Source: Archangiaceae bacterium
Lineage (GTDB): Bacteria; Myxococcota; Myxococcia; Myxococcales; Myxococcaceae
Length of the DNA: 64,000 bases
NCBI GenBank assembly: GCA_016714225.1
Contig: JADJNS010000021.1
Coordinates: forward strand, 124,001 to 188,000
Direction: 5' to 3'
Of this stretch, positions 41,327 to 49,807 are shown piece after piece (within the stretch, counting starts at the first letter, position 1; each line of letters begins with the position of its first letter). Both the position numbers and the translations under genes were made by a program. The notes below the pieces were generated by a model, which saw only the letters and a list, made by a program, of their open reading frames with translations, made no database searches and had not been told where the DNA came from.

Positions 41327-42226
41327 CTACTGCTCGCTCTGCACCACGGCGGCGGCGGTCTCGCGCAGGGTCTGGTGCACCTTCTGGGTCACCCGGTCGA
41401 CGTCGACCGCGAGAATCAGGTCGTACGAGACGTCCCAGTCTTGCACCGGCACCTCGACCAGCCGCTTCTGCTCGATGAACGGCTGGGCGGCGAGCGCGGG
41501 CCCGAAGATGAGCTGCCCGGTCTCGGCGGCGAGCTCGAGCGCCAGCGCGATGGTCTGGGCCTCGTGGCCCGCGCGCCGCTCCGACGGCGGCAGCGGGCAG
41601 CCGTCCTGCACCGGAGTCCACTGGCCTGCGCTGAAGCTCATCGGAGTGACGAACGGCACCGACTGCAGCTGCGAGACCGGCGCGGGGCGCTTGAGGCCGC
41701 GCGCCACCTGCGGCGTGGTGTAGAGGCGGCTGTGCAGGCGGCCGACGTGGTCGGCGCTCCAGTTGCCGGTCATCGGCACCGGGGCGGTCAACAGCGCGAC
41801 CTCGAACTGGTCCAGCGACATCGAGGCGGCCAGCGCACCCTGCGCCAGCTGCAGTGCGCGGCAGCGAACCGGCGCGAGCGCCTTGGCCATGCGCGGCAGC
41901 ATCGCCGAGAGCAGGTACGAGGGCGCGGCGACGGTGATCTCGAGCGGCTGGTCGGCCCCGCGGCGGGCGCGGCGCAGCGACTCGAGCGCGGCCTCGAACA
42001 GGGGCGTGGCGCGCAGCGCGCTGGGCGTCAGCGTCACCCCCCGGCTGCCGCGGGCGAGCAGCCGCCAGCGCAGCGCTTTCTCGAGCCGGGAGATGGCCTT
42101 GCTCACCTGCGACGGGGTCACCGACAGCTCGCGCGCCGCGGCGGTGACGGTGCCCTGCCGGCGCACCGCCAGGAAGGTCATCAGGTCGGCAAGCCGAACG
42201 TCGTAGAACGCCTCGAGGACCGGCAT
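41327..42226 (-). CDS. LysR-family transcriptional regulator
   Basis: A 299-residue LysR regulator: N-terminal DNA-binding domain ADLMTFLAVRRQGTVTAAAR with ELSVTPSQVSKAISRLEKAL as the recognition region, then a substrate-binding domain (LEITVAAPSYLLSAMLPRMA, VALLTAPVPMTGNW, LALELAAETGQLIFGP, and a final RLVEVPVQDWDVSYDLILAV). The start ATG 42226 precedes a short leader MPVLEAFYDVRL. It is divergent from the FHA gene across 65 bp. No metabolic target gene is obvious next to it, so its effector is unknown. Confidence 0.9.
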   Translation of the reverse strand: MPVLEAFYDVRLADLMTFLAVRRQGTVTAAARELSVTPSQVSKAISRLEKALRWRLLARGSRGVTLTPSALRATPLFEAALESLRRARRGADQPLEITVAAPSYLLSAMLPRMAKALAPVRCRALQLAQGALAASMSLDQFEVALLTAPVPMTGNWSADHVGRLHSRLYTTPQVARGLKRPAPVSQLQSVPFVTPMSFSAGQWTPVQDGCPLPPSERRAGHEAQTIALALELAAETGQLIFGPALAAQPFIEQKRLVEVPVQDWDVSYDLILAVDVDRVTQKVHQTLRETAAAVVQSEQ

Positions 42227-42291
42227 TTGAGGCGCGCAACCTGACTTCTTTGCGGCTGGTCGGCAAGCGTTAGGGTAGCCTCGCCAGCGCC

Positions 42292-42678
42292 TTGGCGAGG
42301 GACCTGAAGCAGACGCTGGAGCTCGGAGACGGGCCCGGCACCCGCATCAACAAACCGGTGAAGGGCGTTCGGGTTCGCCCGCGCCGCTCGCACGCGGTCG
42401 AGATCACCGCCGGCCCGATGCCGGCCAAACGCGTGTCGCTCGATCGCGACCGCATCACCATCGGGCGCGCCCAGGGCACCGGGCTGCAGCTCGACAGCGA
42501 AGAGGTCTCGCGCAACCACGCCAGCCTCACCCGCCTCGACGACGAGTACACCATCGAAGATCTCGAAAGCCGCAACGGCGTCTACCTGAACGGGCTCAAG
42601 GTGCACGCCGCGGTGCTGCGCGACGGCGACGAGCTGCAGCTGGGCGACGTCTTTCTGCTCTACCACGAGGGCGGCTGA
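42292..42678 (+). CDS. FHA-domain protein
   Basis: A 128-residue protein whose C-terminal 80 residues are a forkhead-associated domain: RVSLDRDRITIGRAQGTG, then SEEVSRNHASLTRLDDEYTI, and EDLESRNGVYLNGLKVHAAV. The GR, SRNHA and SRNGV phosphothreonine-binding residues are intact. FHA domains bind phosphothreonine, so this is a likely partner of the Ser/Thr kinases abundant in such genomes. The first 40 residues are basic and unassigned. TTG 42292 is taken as start; ATG 42418 would trim the protein to the FHA domain. Its stop overlaps the metallo-hydrolase ATG (TGATG), so the two are translationally coupled. Confidence 0.85.
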   Translation: MARDLKQTLELGDGPGTRINKPVKGVRVRPRRSHAVEITAGPMPAKRVSLDRDRITIGRAQGTGLQLDSEEVSRNHASLTRLDDEYTIEDLESRNGVYLNGLKVHAAVLRDGDELQLGDVFLLYHEGG

Positions 42679-43568
42679 TGGCCTTCTACGTGCGCTTCTG
42701 GGGCGTGCGCGGGAGCATTCCCACGCCCGGCCCCAAGACCCGCCGCTACGGCGGCAACACCTCGTGCGTCGAGCTGCGCAACGAAGACACGCTCATCGTG
42801 TGCGACGCCGGCACCGGCCTGCGTGAGCTGGGCGTGCACCTCGGCCGCCAGCCGCACAAGAACGGGCTCACCGTTCACCTGTTCTTGAGCCACCCGCATT
42901 GGGACCACATTCAGGGGTTCCCGTTCTTCGGTCCCGCGTACCACCCCAGCACCACGCTCTACATCTACTGCCCGGCGGGAGATCAGCAGAACTACCGCCT
43001 GCTCTCGGGCCAGATGAGCAACGCGTACTTCCCGGTCGGCTTCTCGGACCTGGGCGCGAAGATCGTGCCCCGCAGCTTCGAGAGCGACACGGTGAAGGCC
43101 GGCAGCTTCACGGTGCGCTGCTTCCAGCAGAAGCACCCCGGCGGCTCGCTGGGCTTCCGCTTCGAGCACGGCAACACCAGCGTGGTCTACGCCACCGACA
43201 GCGAGCTCGACCAGGTCATCGAGAAGCCGCAGAACGTGGTCGAAGACCTCAACGCCCCGCGCAAGATGCCCGCCGACCTGGTGCGCTCGGTGAAGGGCGC
43301 AGACCTGCTCATCTGCGACGCGCAGTACCTCGACGAAGAGTACGTGCAGAAGACCGGCTGGGGTCACCCCCGCGCCACCACCTGCGTCGACCTCGCGGTG
43401 CAGGCCAAGGTGAAGCAGCTCGCGCTCACCCACCACGACCCGATGCACTCGGACATGCAGGTCGACCTCAAGGTCGCCGCCTGCTCCGAGCGCGCCGAGA
43501 CGCTGGGCGGCTCGACTCAGGTGTTCGGCGCCCGCGAGGGCATCGAGCTCGAGGTCGGTGAGAAGTAG
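42678..43568 (+). CDS. Metallo-beta-lactamase-fold hydrolase
   Basis: A 296-residue metallo-hydrolase. MAFYVRFWGVRGSIPTPGPK and RYGGNTSCVELR begin the fold in the manner of the RNase Z/PhnP-like subgroup; LSHPHWDHIQG is the HxHxDH metal motif. FQQKHPGGSLGFR and VYATDSEL carry a further metal His and Asp, and QLALTHHDPMHSD the last His. Members act as phosphodiesterases, nucleases or signalling hydrolases; the substrate is unknown. Coupled to the FHA gene upstream, it probably acts with it in a phospho-dependent signalling pathway. A strong hairpin terminator lies 77 nt after the stop. Confidence 0.9.
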   Translation: MAFYVRFWGVRGSIPTPGPKTRRYGGNTSCVELRNEDTLIVCDAGTGLRELGVHLGRQPHKNGLTVHLFLSHPHWDHIQGFPFFGPAYHPSTTLYIYCPAGDQQNYRLLSGQMSNAYFPVGFSDLGAKIVPRSFESDTVKAGSFTVRCFQQKHPGGSLGFRFEHGNTSVVYATDSELDQVIEKPQNVVEDLNAPRKMPADLVRSVKGADLLICDAQYLDEEYVQKTGWGHPRATTCVDLAVQAKVKQLALTHHDPMHSDMQVDLKVAACSERAETLGGSTQVFGAREGIELEVGEK

Positions 43569-43644
43569 CCGGCCGTTTCGTCAAAGATCACGACATCGAG
43601 CGGAGCACCCATGTCGCGGCACGCGAGTCATATTGCGCGCGCGC

Positions 43645-43679
43645 GCGGGTGCGCCTATTGGAGCACCCGCCGTTTTTTT
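43645..43679 (+). terminator. Intrinsic terminator after the metallo-hydrolase gene
   Basis: An 8-bp perfect stem, GCGGGTGC (43645-43652) and GCACCCGC (43663-43670), has a 10-nt loop GCCTATTGGA and is followed by CG and a run of seven T (43673-43679). It is the clearest classical rho-independent terminator in the window. It also lies 34 bp before the next ATG, so it could act as an attenuator for the following lipoprotein gene. Confidence 0.85.
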
Positions 43680-43712
43680 CGTCGGCCGGTCCCCACTCTC
43701 AAACACGACAAA

Positions 43713-44480
43713 ATGAAAAATCTCTCTTCCGTCTCGCTGTTCCTCGTCGTCGGCGCGCTCGCCACGGCACTCGTCTCTTTCCCTTCGTGCGGCGGTAAAG
43801 GCGGCGGCGGCACCGGCGGCGGCACCGGCGGCAGCGGCGGCTCGGGTGGCAGCAATGCCGGCGGCACCGGCCACGCGGGTGGCACCGGCACCGCGGGCGG
43901 CACCGGCGGCACCGCGGGCGGCAGCGGCGCGCACGCGGGCGGCACCGGCACCGCCGGCGGCACCGGCGGCACCGCGGGCGGCTCGAGCGGCACCGGCGGC
44001 GGAAACGGCGGCCTCGATGGCGGCTGCCGCACCATTCCGTCGATGACCATGACCGACTTCGGCTTCTACGGTGAGACGCAGGACCCGGGCTTCTGGGAAG
44101 AAGACGCGTACCTCACCGGCCCGCTCTCGACCCAGACCTCGCTCGAGTACATGCAGATTCAGCTCTACTACCAGCAGGGCATGTTCCCTGCGGTGCCGCG
44201 CACCAACACGGCGCTCGGGCCGACCACCTTCCAGTCGTGCAACGACTGCGTGTACTTCAACGAGGCCTGCGACGATCAGGGCGGCAACTGCGCGCACCTG
44301 TACCTCGCGCAGGGCGGCTCGCTCACCGTCAACACCCAGACGCTGGTGGAAGACGCGGGCACCTTCGCCGGCACGGCCAGCAACGTTCACTTCGTCGAGT
44401 GGGACTTCGACAACGACGTGGCGGCGACCACCCGCTGCATCGACGTCGGCTCGGTGACCTTCAACGGCACCTGGCCGTAA
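43713..44480 (+). CDS. Gly/Thr-rich repeat lipoprotein
   Basis: A 255-residue predicted lipoprotein: MKNLSSVSLFLVVGALATAL, then a lipobox VSFPSCGG. Residues about 28-105 are an imperfect tandem of GGTG, GTAGG and GGTGGTAGG units (Gly, Thr, Ala, Ser), encoded by GGCGGCACC repeats. A 150-residue C-terminal domain follows (MTMTDFGFYGETQDPGFWEE, then CNDCVYFNEACDDQGGNCAH) with four clustered cysteines and no recognised family. The repeat tract is probably an extended spacer holding the domain off the membrane. ATG 43713 is in an AT-rich patch (AAACACGACAAA upstream). The stop lies 2 bp from the convergent GMC oxidoreductase stop. Confidence 0.78.
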   Translation: MKNLSSVSLFLVVGALATALVSFPSCGGKGGGGTGGGTGGSGGSGGSNAGGTGHAGGTGTAGGTGGTAGGSGAHAGGTGTAGGTGGTAGGSSGTGGGNGGLDGGCRTIPSMTMTDFGFYGETQDPGFWEEDAYLTGPLSTQTSLEYMQIQLYYQQGMFPAVPRTNTALGPTTFQSCNDCVYFNEACDDQGGNCAHLYLAQGGSLTVNTQTLVEDAGTFAGTASNVHFVEWDFDNDVAATTRCIDVGSVTFNGTWP

Positions 44481-44482
44481 GT

Positions 44483-46102
44483 CTAAAGCTCGAACCGTCT
44501 CAACGCGCTCACCGCGTGCTCAGCAGCGCGCGCGGTGAGCGCCATCTCGGTGTGGGTGGGGTTCTGCCACCCCGACGAGACCCAGCAGGCCCCGTCGGTG
44601 ACGTAGACGTTCTTCGCGTCCCACAGCCGGCAGTACGGGCTGGTCACCGACGTCTTGGGGTCGAGCCCCATGCGCGCTCCGCCCACCTCGTGAACGAACA
44701 GGCCCGGAGTGGTCATCTTCCACTCCTGCTCCATGGTCTTCATGAAGCCTTCGATCATCGGCGTGCGCACCAGCTCGGTGAGCGGCGTCACCACGCCACC
44801 CGCGGCCTCGACCATCTCTGCGCCGTCGTGGGTCATCTGCTGCGCCAGGCGCACGTCGTTGTCCGTCCACCTGCACGAGATGAACGGCGCCGGCAGGCCC
44901 CAGGTGTCTTTCAAGCTCGCGTCGAGGCGCACGAAGTTGCCGTCGTCGGGCAGGGTCTCGCCCATGCCCGCGTAGAAGCCGAACGCGACGTCTTTCTGCC
45001 GGCGCAACAGCGAGGGGAAGCGCAGCCGGTTGATGCCGCCCCAGAAGCCGAAGCCGCGCAGGTGAGCTGCGCGCTGCTGCCCGTCGAGGTTCTGGTACCG
45101 GGGCACCATCGAGCCGTCGCTGCCGAGCAGCTCGTAGCCCTCGACGTCGCGAATGCCCGGCATGCGGAAGTAGGTGTTCACCACGATGTGGTCCATCAGC
45201 CCGCGGCCCAACAGGCCCGAGCTGTCGCCCACCCCGCTCATCATCAAGATGCGCAGGCTCTCGATGGTCGACGCGCACAAGAAGACGAGTCGCGCGTTCG
45301 CGCCGCTGTAGGTGCGCGTGGCGGCGTCGACCCACTCCACGCCTTCGGCGCGGCCGTCTCGCATCAGCAGCCGCGCGACGATCGCCCCGCTCTGCAGCGT
45401 GAGGTTGCCGGTGCGCTGCGCGGCGATGAGCGTCGAGCCGCTCGACGAGAGCCGCGAGTACTGCTCGCCCTTCGCCGCGTAGCGCCCGGCCCGAATGCCG
45501 CGCGAGCCGACCAGCCGGCGCCCGAAGCGCTGCTCGACCGTCTTGGCGAACAGCTCTTCGCCCGGTGAGAACGGCCGCGCGCCCACGAAGTCTCCGTCGG
45601 GCAGCTGCGGCAGCCCGTCGCGGCCGCCGTACGCCTGAAAGAAGCGCTCGAGCATCGCGTAGTGCGGCGCCAGCTCGGCGCTGGTCAGCGGCCAGTCGAC
45701 GCCCCAGCCGTCGCGGCTCGCCGCCTTGAACTCATAGTCCGAGAAGCGCAGCAGCACCCCGCCCCAGGTGTGCGAGCGGCCGCCCACCTGGCGCCCGCGC
45801 ACCCAGCGGTAGGGGCGGTCGGTAGGGGTCGCGTAGGGGTTCTGTTTGTCGTCGGTGTAGAGGTCGGGGTTGGTCTCCCAGTAGCCGCCGTGGCGCTCTT
45901 GCACGTGCTGCGCGTGGGTGAACCAGCGCTGCTTGAGCTGCTTGGCGAGGTTGGTGACCGGGTCGCCGTAGCTCCTGGGGCCTTTGAGGCTGGGGCCCGC
46001 TTCGACCACCAGCACCTTCAGCCCCGCCTCGCAGAGCTGCTTCGCGGCGACGCCGCCGGTCGCTCCCGAGCCCACCACGATGGCGTCGAACTGCGTCTCC
46101 AC
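44483..46102 (-). CDS. GMC-family FAD-dependent oxidoreductase
   Basis: A 539-residue flavoprotein of the glucose-methanol-choline family. The FAD dinucleotide site is DAIVVGSGATGGVAAKQLCE; GRQVGGRSHTWGGVLLRF is the family region after the substrate-binding arm, and the C-terminal catalytic part is VHEVGGARMGLDPKTSV with YVTDGACWVSSGWQNPTHTE. The His/Asn catalytic pair may correspond to the His of NPTHTE and nearby residues. It oxidises an alcohol or sugar-like substrate, which cannot be identified. There is no signal peptide. It is separated from the divergent sigma-factor gene by 126 bp that contain a short hairpin. Confidence 0.9.
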   Translation of the reverse strand: METQFDAIVVGSGATGGVAAKQLCEAGLKVLVVEAGPSLKGPRSYGDPVTNLAKQLKQRWFTHAQHVQERHGGYWETNPDLYTDDKQNPYATPTDRPYRWVRGRQVGGRSHTWGGVLLRFSDYEFKAASRDGWGVDWPLTSAELAPHYAMLERFFQAYGGRDGLPQLPDGDFVGARPFSPGEELFAKTVEQRFGRRLVGSRGIRAGRYAAKGEQYSRLSSSGSTLIAAQRTGNLTLQSGAIVARLLMRDGRAEGVEWVDAATRTYSGANARLVFLCASTIESLRILMMSGVGDSSGLLGRGLMDHIVVNTYFRMPGIRDVEGYELLGSDGSMVPRYQNLDGQQRAAHLRGFGFWGGINRLRFPSLLRRQKDVAFGFYAGMGETLPDDGNFVRLDASLKDTWGLPAPFISCRWTDNDVRLAQQMTHDGAEMVEAAGGVVTPLTELVRTPMIEGFMKTMEQEWKMTTPGLFVHEVGGARMGLDPKTSVTSPYCRLWDAKNVYVTDGACWVSSGWQNPTHTEMALTARAAEHAVSALRRFEL

Positions 46103-46120
46103 GCGGCGGTGCCTCTACCA

Positions 46121-46143
46121 CCCTCTCCCCTCGTGGGAGAGGG
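46121..46143. repeat. CCCTCTCCC hairpin, copy 1
   Basis: A 9-bp stem, CCCTCTCCC (46121-46129) and GGGAGAGGG (46135-46143), with a 5-nt loop. It lies in the 5' region of both the GMC oxidoreductase and the sigma factor genes. A longer relative lies at 47645-47670. Hairpins of this sequence are widely dispersed in many bacterial genomes. There is no T-run, so terminator function is unlikely. Confidence 0.75.
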
Positions 46144-46228
46144 CCGGGGGGGGGTCGAAATTTCGCCACCCCCGCGAACAGTTCTGGGGCGCTCGCCCGT
46201 CGTAATTCCGATGCTACAAATTCACGCG

Positions 46229-47185
<957 letters not shown>

Positions 47186-47225
47186 GCCGCTGGGTCGTCT
47201 TACCTGCAACCAAGGAGATGCACCC

Positions 47226-47624
47226 ATGACTGCAGCAAAAACCGAAGAGTTGGTTCGCGCGTACTACCAGAGCTGGACGAAGGGGCCCGGCACGCAGGTC
47301 GATGTCGCGAAGCTGAAGGAGCTGTTCGCGCAAGACCTGGTGTTCGAAGGGCCGATCGCTGGCCGCCGCGTCGGAGCGCCGCCGCTCATCGAGGCCGTCG
47401 CCGGCATCGGCAGCAGGCTCAAGTCGATGAAGCGGCTGACCGAGGTGTACGGCGAGAGCACCGCCGCGGTGATGTACGAGCTCGACCTGACCGCTCCGGC
47501 GGGGGTTACCCGCTTCGCCGAGTTCTTCACCGTGACGGAGGGGAAGATCTCGACGCTGCGCCTCTCGTACGACCCGACCGAGTTCAAGAAGCTCGGTGCC
47601 ACGCCTGCCGGCGCCAAGACCTGA
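47226..47624 (+). CDS. SnoaL/NTF2-like protein
   Basis: A 132-residue protein with the NTF2-like alpha+beta cone: TEELVRAYYQSWTKGPGTQV, LKELFAQDLVFEGPIAGRRV, then AAVMYELDLTAPAGVTRFAE and FFTVTEGKISTLRLSYDP. Members are isomerases or hydrolases or simple binding proteins. The upstream sigma factor carries the same fold at its C-terminus, and AAGGAG precedes this ATG in the 40-bp spacer, so this is a probable co-expressed partner or the enzyme controlled by it. No catalytic residue is definable. Confidence 0.83.
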   Translation: MTAAKTEELVRAYYQSWTKGPGTQVDVAKLKELFAQDLVFEGPIAGRRVGAPPLIEAVAGIGSRLKSMKRLTEVYGESTAAVMYELDLTAPAGVTRFAEFFTVTEGKISTLRLSYDPTEFKKLGATPAGAKT

Positions 47625-47644
47625 AACACGCCCCCTCACCCCAA

Positions 47645-47670
47645 CCCTCTCCCCCTTGCGGGGGAGAGGG
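47645..47670. repeat. CCCTCTCCC hairpin, copy 2
   Basis: An 11-bp perfect stem, CCCTCTCCCCC (47645-47655) and GGGGGAGAGGG (47660-47670), with a TTGC loop, preceded by CCCCTCACCCCAA. It is the longer form of the hairpin at 46121. It lies between the SnoaL-like gene and the next same-strand gene. Confidence 0.8.
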
Positions 47671-47685
47671 AGCTAAACGACGGGC

Positions 47686-48300
47686 GTGGAGCAAGCCGCG
47701 CCGCGCAAGAAAGTTCCTTCGTGGGTCTTCGGTATGGCGATCATTCTCGCGCCTTCTCTCGCCTTCCTCGGCCTGGTCGCCGCGGGCGTGAGGGTGCAGA
47801 ACGAGCACCGCGACCAGGCGCCGACCGCGCTCGACCACGCCCTGGTCATCACCGCGAAGGACCTCGGGGTCACCGCCGACCCGAAGCGAGAGGTCTTCAC
47901 CAAGGTCCGTCAAGACGACGGCTCGCTGCGCCTGACCTACCGGTTCCCCGTCGAGCTGATGCCCGATGAAGCGGTGGCGCTCGAGTGCATCGTCGAACGC
48001 GCGCTCGACGAGGGCGCCGCGAAGCGCCGCTTCGAGATGGTCGACTGGGAGGTTCGCAAGTCGTTCAGCGCCGACCCCGCGCTGCTCGCCTGGGGCGACG
48101 AGTCGCGCGCCGGCACCGTCCTCAAAGAAGGCCGCCCGGTCGGCACGTTCTTCTCCGCGCGCAAAGACCGCTTCGTCTTCGTGTTCCGCGTCACCGGCGC
48201 CCAGCTCGACGCCGAGAAGCTGAAGGCGCTGCTCCTGCCCCGGCTCGAGCAGCTGACCCGTTTCGATACCTCGAGCGCGGTCGGCTCTGGCGCACCCTGA
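47686..48300 (+). CDS. Hypothetical membrane-anchored protein
   Basis: A 204-residue protein with one N-terminal transmembrane helix (VPSWVFGMAIILAPSLAFLG, about 10-35) after a short basic cytoplasmic start, followed by a soluble alpha/beta domain (LRLTYRFPVELMPDEAVALE and onward; FFSARKDRFVFVFRVTGAQL). No family recognised. GTG 47686 is the start. The stop TGA is part of GCACCCTGA, the edge of a partial copy of the dispersed repeat, so the last residues (GSGAP) may be repeat-influenced. Confidence 0.7.
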   Translation: MEQAAPRKKVPSWVFGMAIILAPSLAFLGLVAAGVRVQNEHRDQAPTALDHALVITAKDLGVTADPKREVFTKVRQDDGSLRLTYRFPVELMPDEAVALECIVERALDEGAAKRRFEMVDWEVRKSFSADPALLAWGDESRAGTVLKEGRPVGTFFSARKDRFVFVFRVTGAQLDAEKLKALLLPRLEQLTRFDTSSAVGSGAP

Positions 48301-48335
48301 GCGAAGCGCGAAGCGCGCAGTCGAAAGGGGCCGCG
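48290..48335. repeat. Partial copy of the dispersed repeat (copy D)
   Basis: The segment GCGCACCCTGAGCGAAGCG through GCGCAGTCGAAAGG resembles the first 40 or so bases of copies A-C (TCACCCTGAGCGAAGG...CGAAGTCGA) but lacks the rest. It again contributes the stop codon of the upstream gene. Confidence 0.5.
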
Positions 48336-48452
48336 AGCCGCCTGCTCGCAACATCGTGAAGTTCGGGAGACACGAGGCCTCCCCGACTCCGGCCTGCGGC
48401 TTCCGCTCGGGACGAGCTGGCGCCTGGCGCGCCGGCTGCATTCCCGTTCGTC

Positions 48453-48626
48453 ATGACTCGACTGCCTCTCCTCAAGCTCGCCCTGGGCACCACCGCTCTC
48501 GCCGTCGCCGCCGTGCTGCTGCGTCAGCTGCTCAGGCGCCCGCTGCGCCCGCGCCGCGCCGCGGTCACGGTGCGCCCCGCCGCCGCCAACGACGACGTCG
48601 AGGTCCCCTGGGGCACCGCAGTCTGA
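48453..48626 (+). CDS. Single-pass membrane microprotein (57 aa)
   Basis: ATG 48453 opens a 57-residue frame: MTRLPLLKLALGTTALAVAA, then VLLRQLLRRPLRPRRAA and an acidic end (NDDVEVPWGTAV). It has one membrane helix followed by a strongly basic cytoplasmic stretch. Third-position GC is high and the helix/basic/acidic order is protein-like. It ends 13 bp before the methyltransferase GTG. Nothing else occupies the roughly 150 bp before it except the partial repeat. No homologue is recognised. Confidence 0.5.
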   Translation: MTRLPLLKLALGTTALAVAAVLLRQLLRRPLRPRRAAVTVRPAAANDDVEVPWGTAV

Positions 48627-48639
48627 TACAGCCCGAAGC

Positions 48640-49803
48640 GTGCCCGAGCGCCTACCTCTGTTCGCGACCACCGCTCGCGGCACCGAAGAGCTTCTCGCCG
48701 CCGAGCTGACCGCGCTCGGCGCGAAGAAGGTGCGGCAAGACCGCGGCGGAGTCCGCTTTCACGCCAACCTCGACGAGGCCCTGCGCATCGTGATGTGGAC
48801 ACGCCTGGCGATGCGGGTGCTCTACCCGCTGGGCGAGTTCGACGCGCCCGGCGCCGAGGGCCTGTACGAGGCTGCCCGCAAGGTGCCGTGGGCCGAGCAC
48901 CTCTCGCGCGACACCACCTTCGCCGTCGAAGCCACCCTGCGCGACACCGAGCACAACCACTCGGGCTTCGTGGCGCTGAAGGTCAAGGACGCCATCGTCG
49001 ACACCATGCGCGATGCCATCGGCTCGCGCCCCGACGTCGACACCAAAGACCCCGCGGTGCGGGTGGTGGCCCACCTGCGCAAGACCCAGCTCTCGCTCTC
49101 GCTCGACCTCGCCGGAGAGCCGCTGCACCGCCGCGGCTACCGTGAAGAGACCACCGACGCGCCGCTCAAAGAGACGCTCGCCGCGGCGATGCTGGCCGCC
49201 GCCGACTACCGCGGAGAAGAGCCGTTCGCCGACCCGATGTGCGGCTCGGGCACGCTGGTCATCGAGGCCGGCCTCATCGCCATCAACCGCGCCCCCGGCC
49301 TCTCGCGGCGCTTCGCCGTCGAGCGCTGGCCCAAGCTCGGCCAGCACGCGCGAAGCCTGCTCGGCGACCTGAAGCGTGAGGCCAAGGCCGCCGAGCGCCC
49401 ACCGCCGTCGACGCTGTTGGCGCGCGACTTCGACGAAGACGCGCTGGCGGCGACCACCGCCAACCTGCGCGCCGCCGGGCTGTGGGAGCACGTCACCATC
49501 GAGCAGCTCGACGCCACCATGGCGCTGCCGCCCGACGGTCCGCCCGGGCTCCTCGGCACCAACCCGCCCTACGGCGAGCGCATCGGCGGCGGCCGCGGCG
49601 GGCAGAAGGGCATCAAGAGCTTCTACTTCAAGCTCGGCGACGCCCTTACCGAGTGGGTCGGCTGGCGCTCGGCCGTGCTGGCCGGCAACCCCGGCTTCGA
49701 GAGCGCCTTTCACATGAAGCCGCAGAAGCGCATGAACCTGTGGAACGGCCCCATCGAGTGCCAGCTGCTGCTCTACCCCGCGCGGTTCAAGCGCGGACGC
49801 TGA
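48640..49803 (+). CDS. THUMP-domain RNA guanine-N2 methyltransferase (RlmL-like)
   Basis: A 387-residue class I methyltransferase. The N-terminal ferredoxin-like and THUMP domains (LFATTARGTEELLAAELTAL, and QLSLSLDLAGEPLHRRGYRE, residues 5-165) precede the catalytic domain with AdoMet motif I FADPMCGSGTLVIEA and motif IV LGTNPPYGERIGG. This is the architecture of the RlmL half of E. coli RlmKL, which makes m2G2445 in 23S rRNA; the RlmK half is absent, as in most bacteria. GTG 48640 starts it. It converges on the Cys-rich lipoprotein gene with only 4 bp between stops. Confidence 0.9.
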   Translation: MPERLPLFATTARGTEELLAAELTALGAKKVRQDRGGVRFHANLDEALRIVMWTRLAMRVLYPLGEFDAPGAEGLYEAARKVPWAEHLSRDTTFAVEATLRDTEHNHSGFVALKVKDAIVDTMRDAIGSRPDVDTKDPAVRVVAHLRKTQLSLSLDLAGEPLHRRGYREETTDAPLKETLAAAMLAAADYRGEEPFADPMCGSGTLVIEAGLIAINRAPGLSRRFAVERWPKLGQHARSLLGDLKREAKAAERPPPSTLLARDFDEDALAATTANLRAAGLWEHVTIEQLDATMALPPDGPPGLLGTNPPYGERIGGGRGGQKGIKSFYFKLGDALTEWVGWRSAVLAGNPGFESAFHMKPQKRMNLWNGPIECQLLLYPARFKRGR

Positions 49804-49807
49804 GCGG

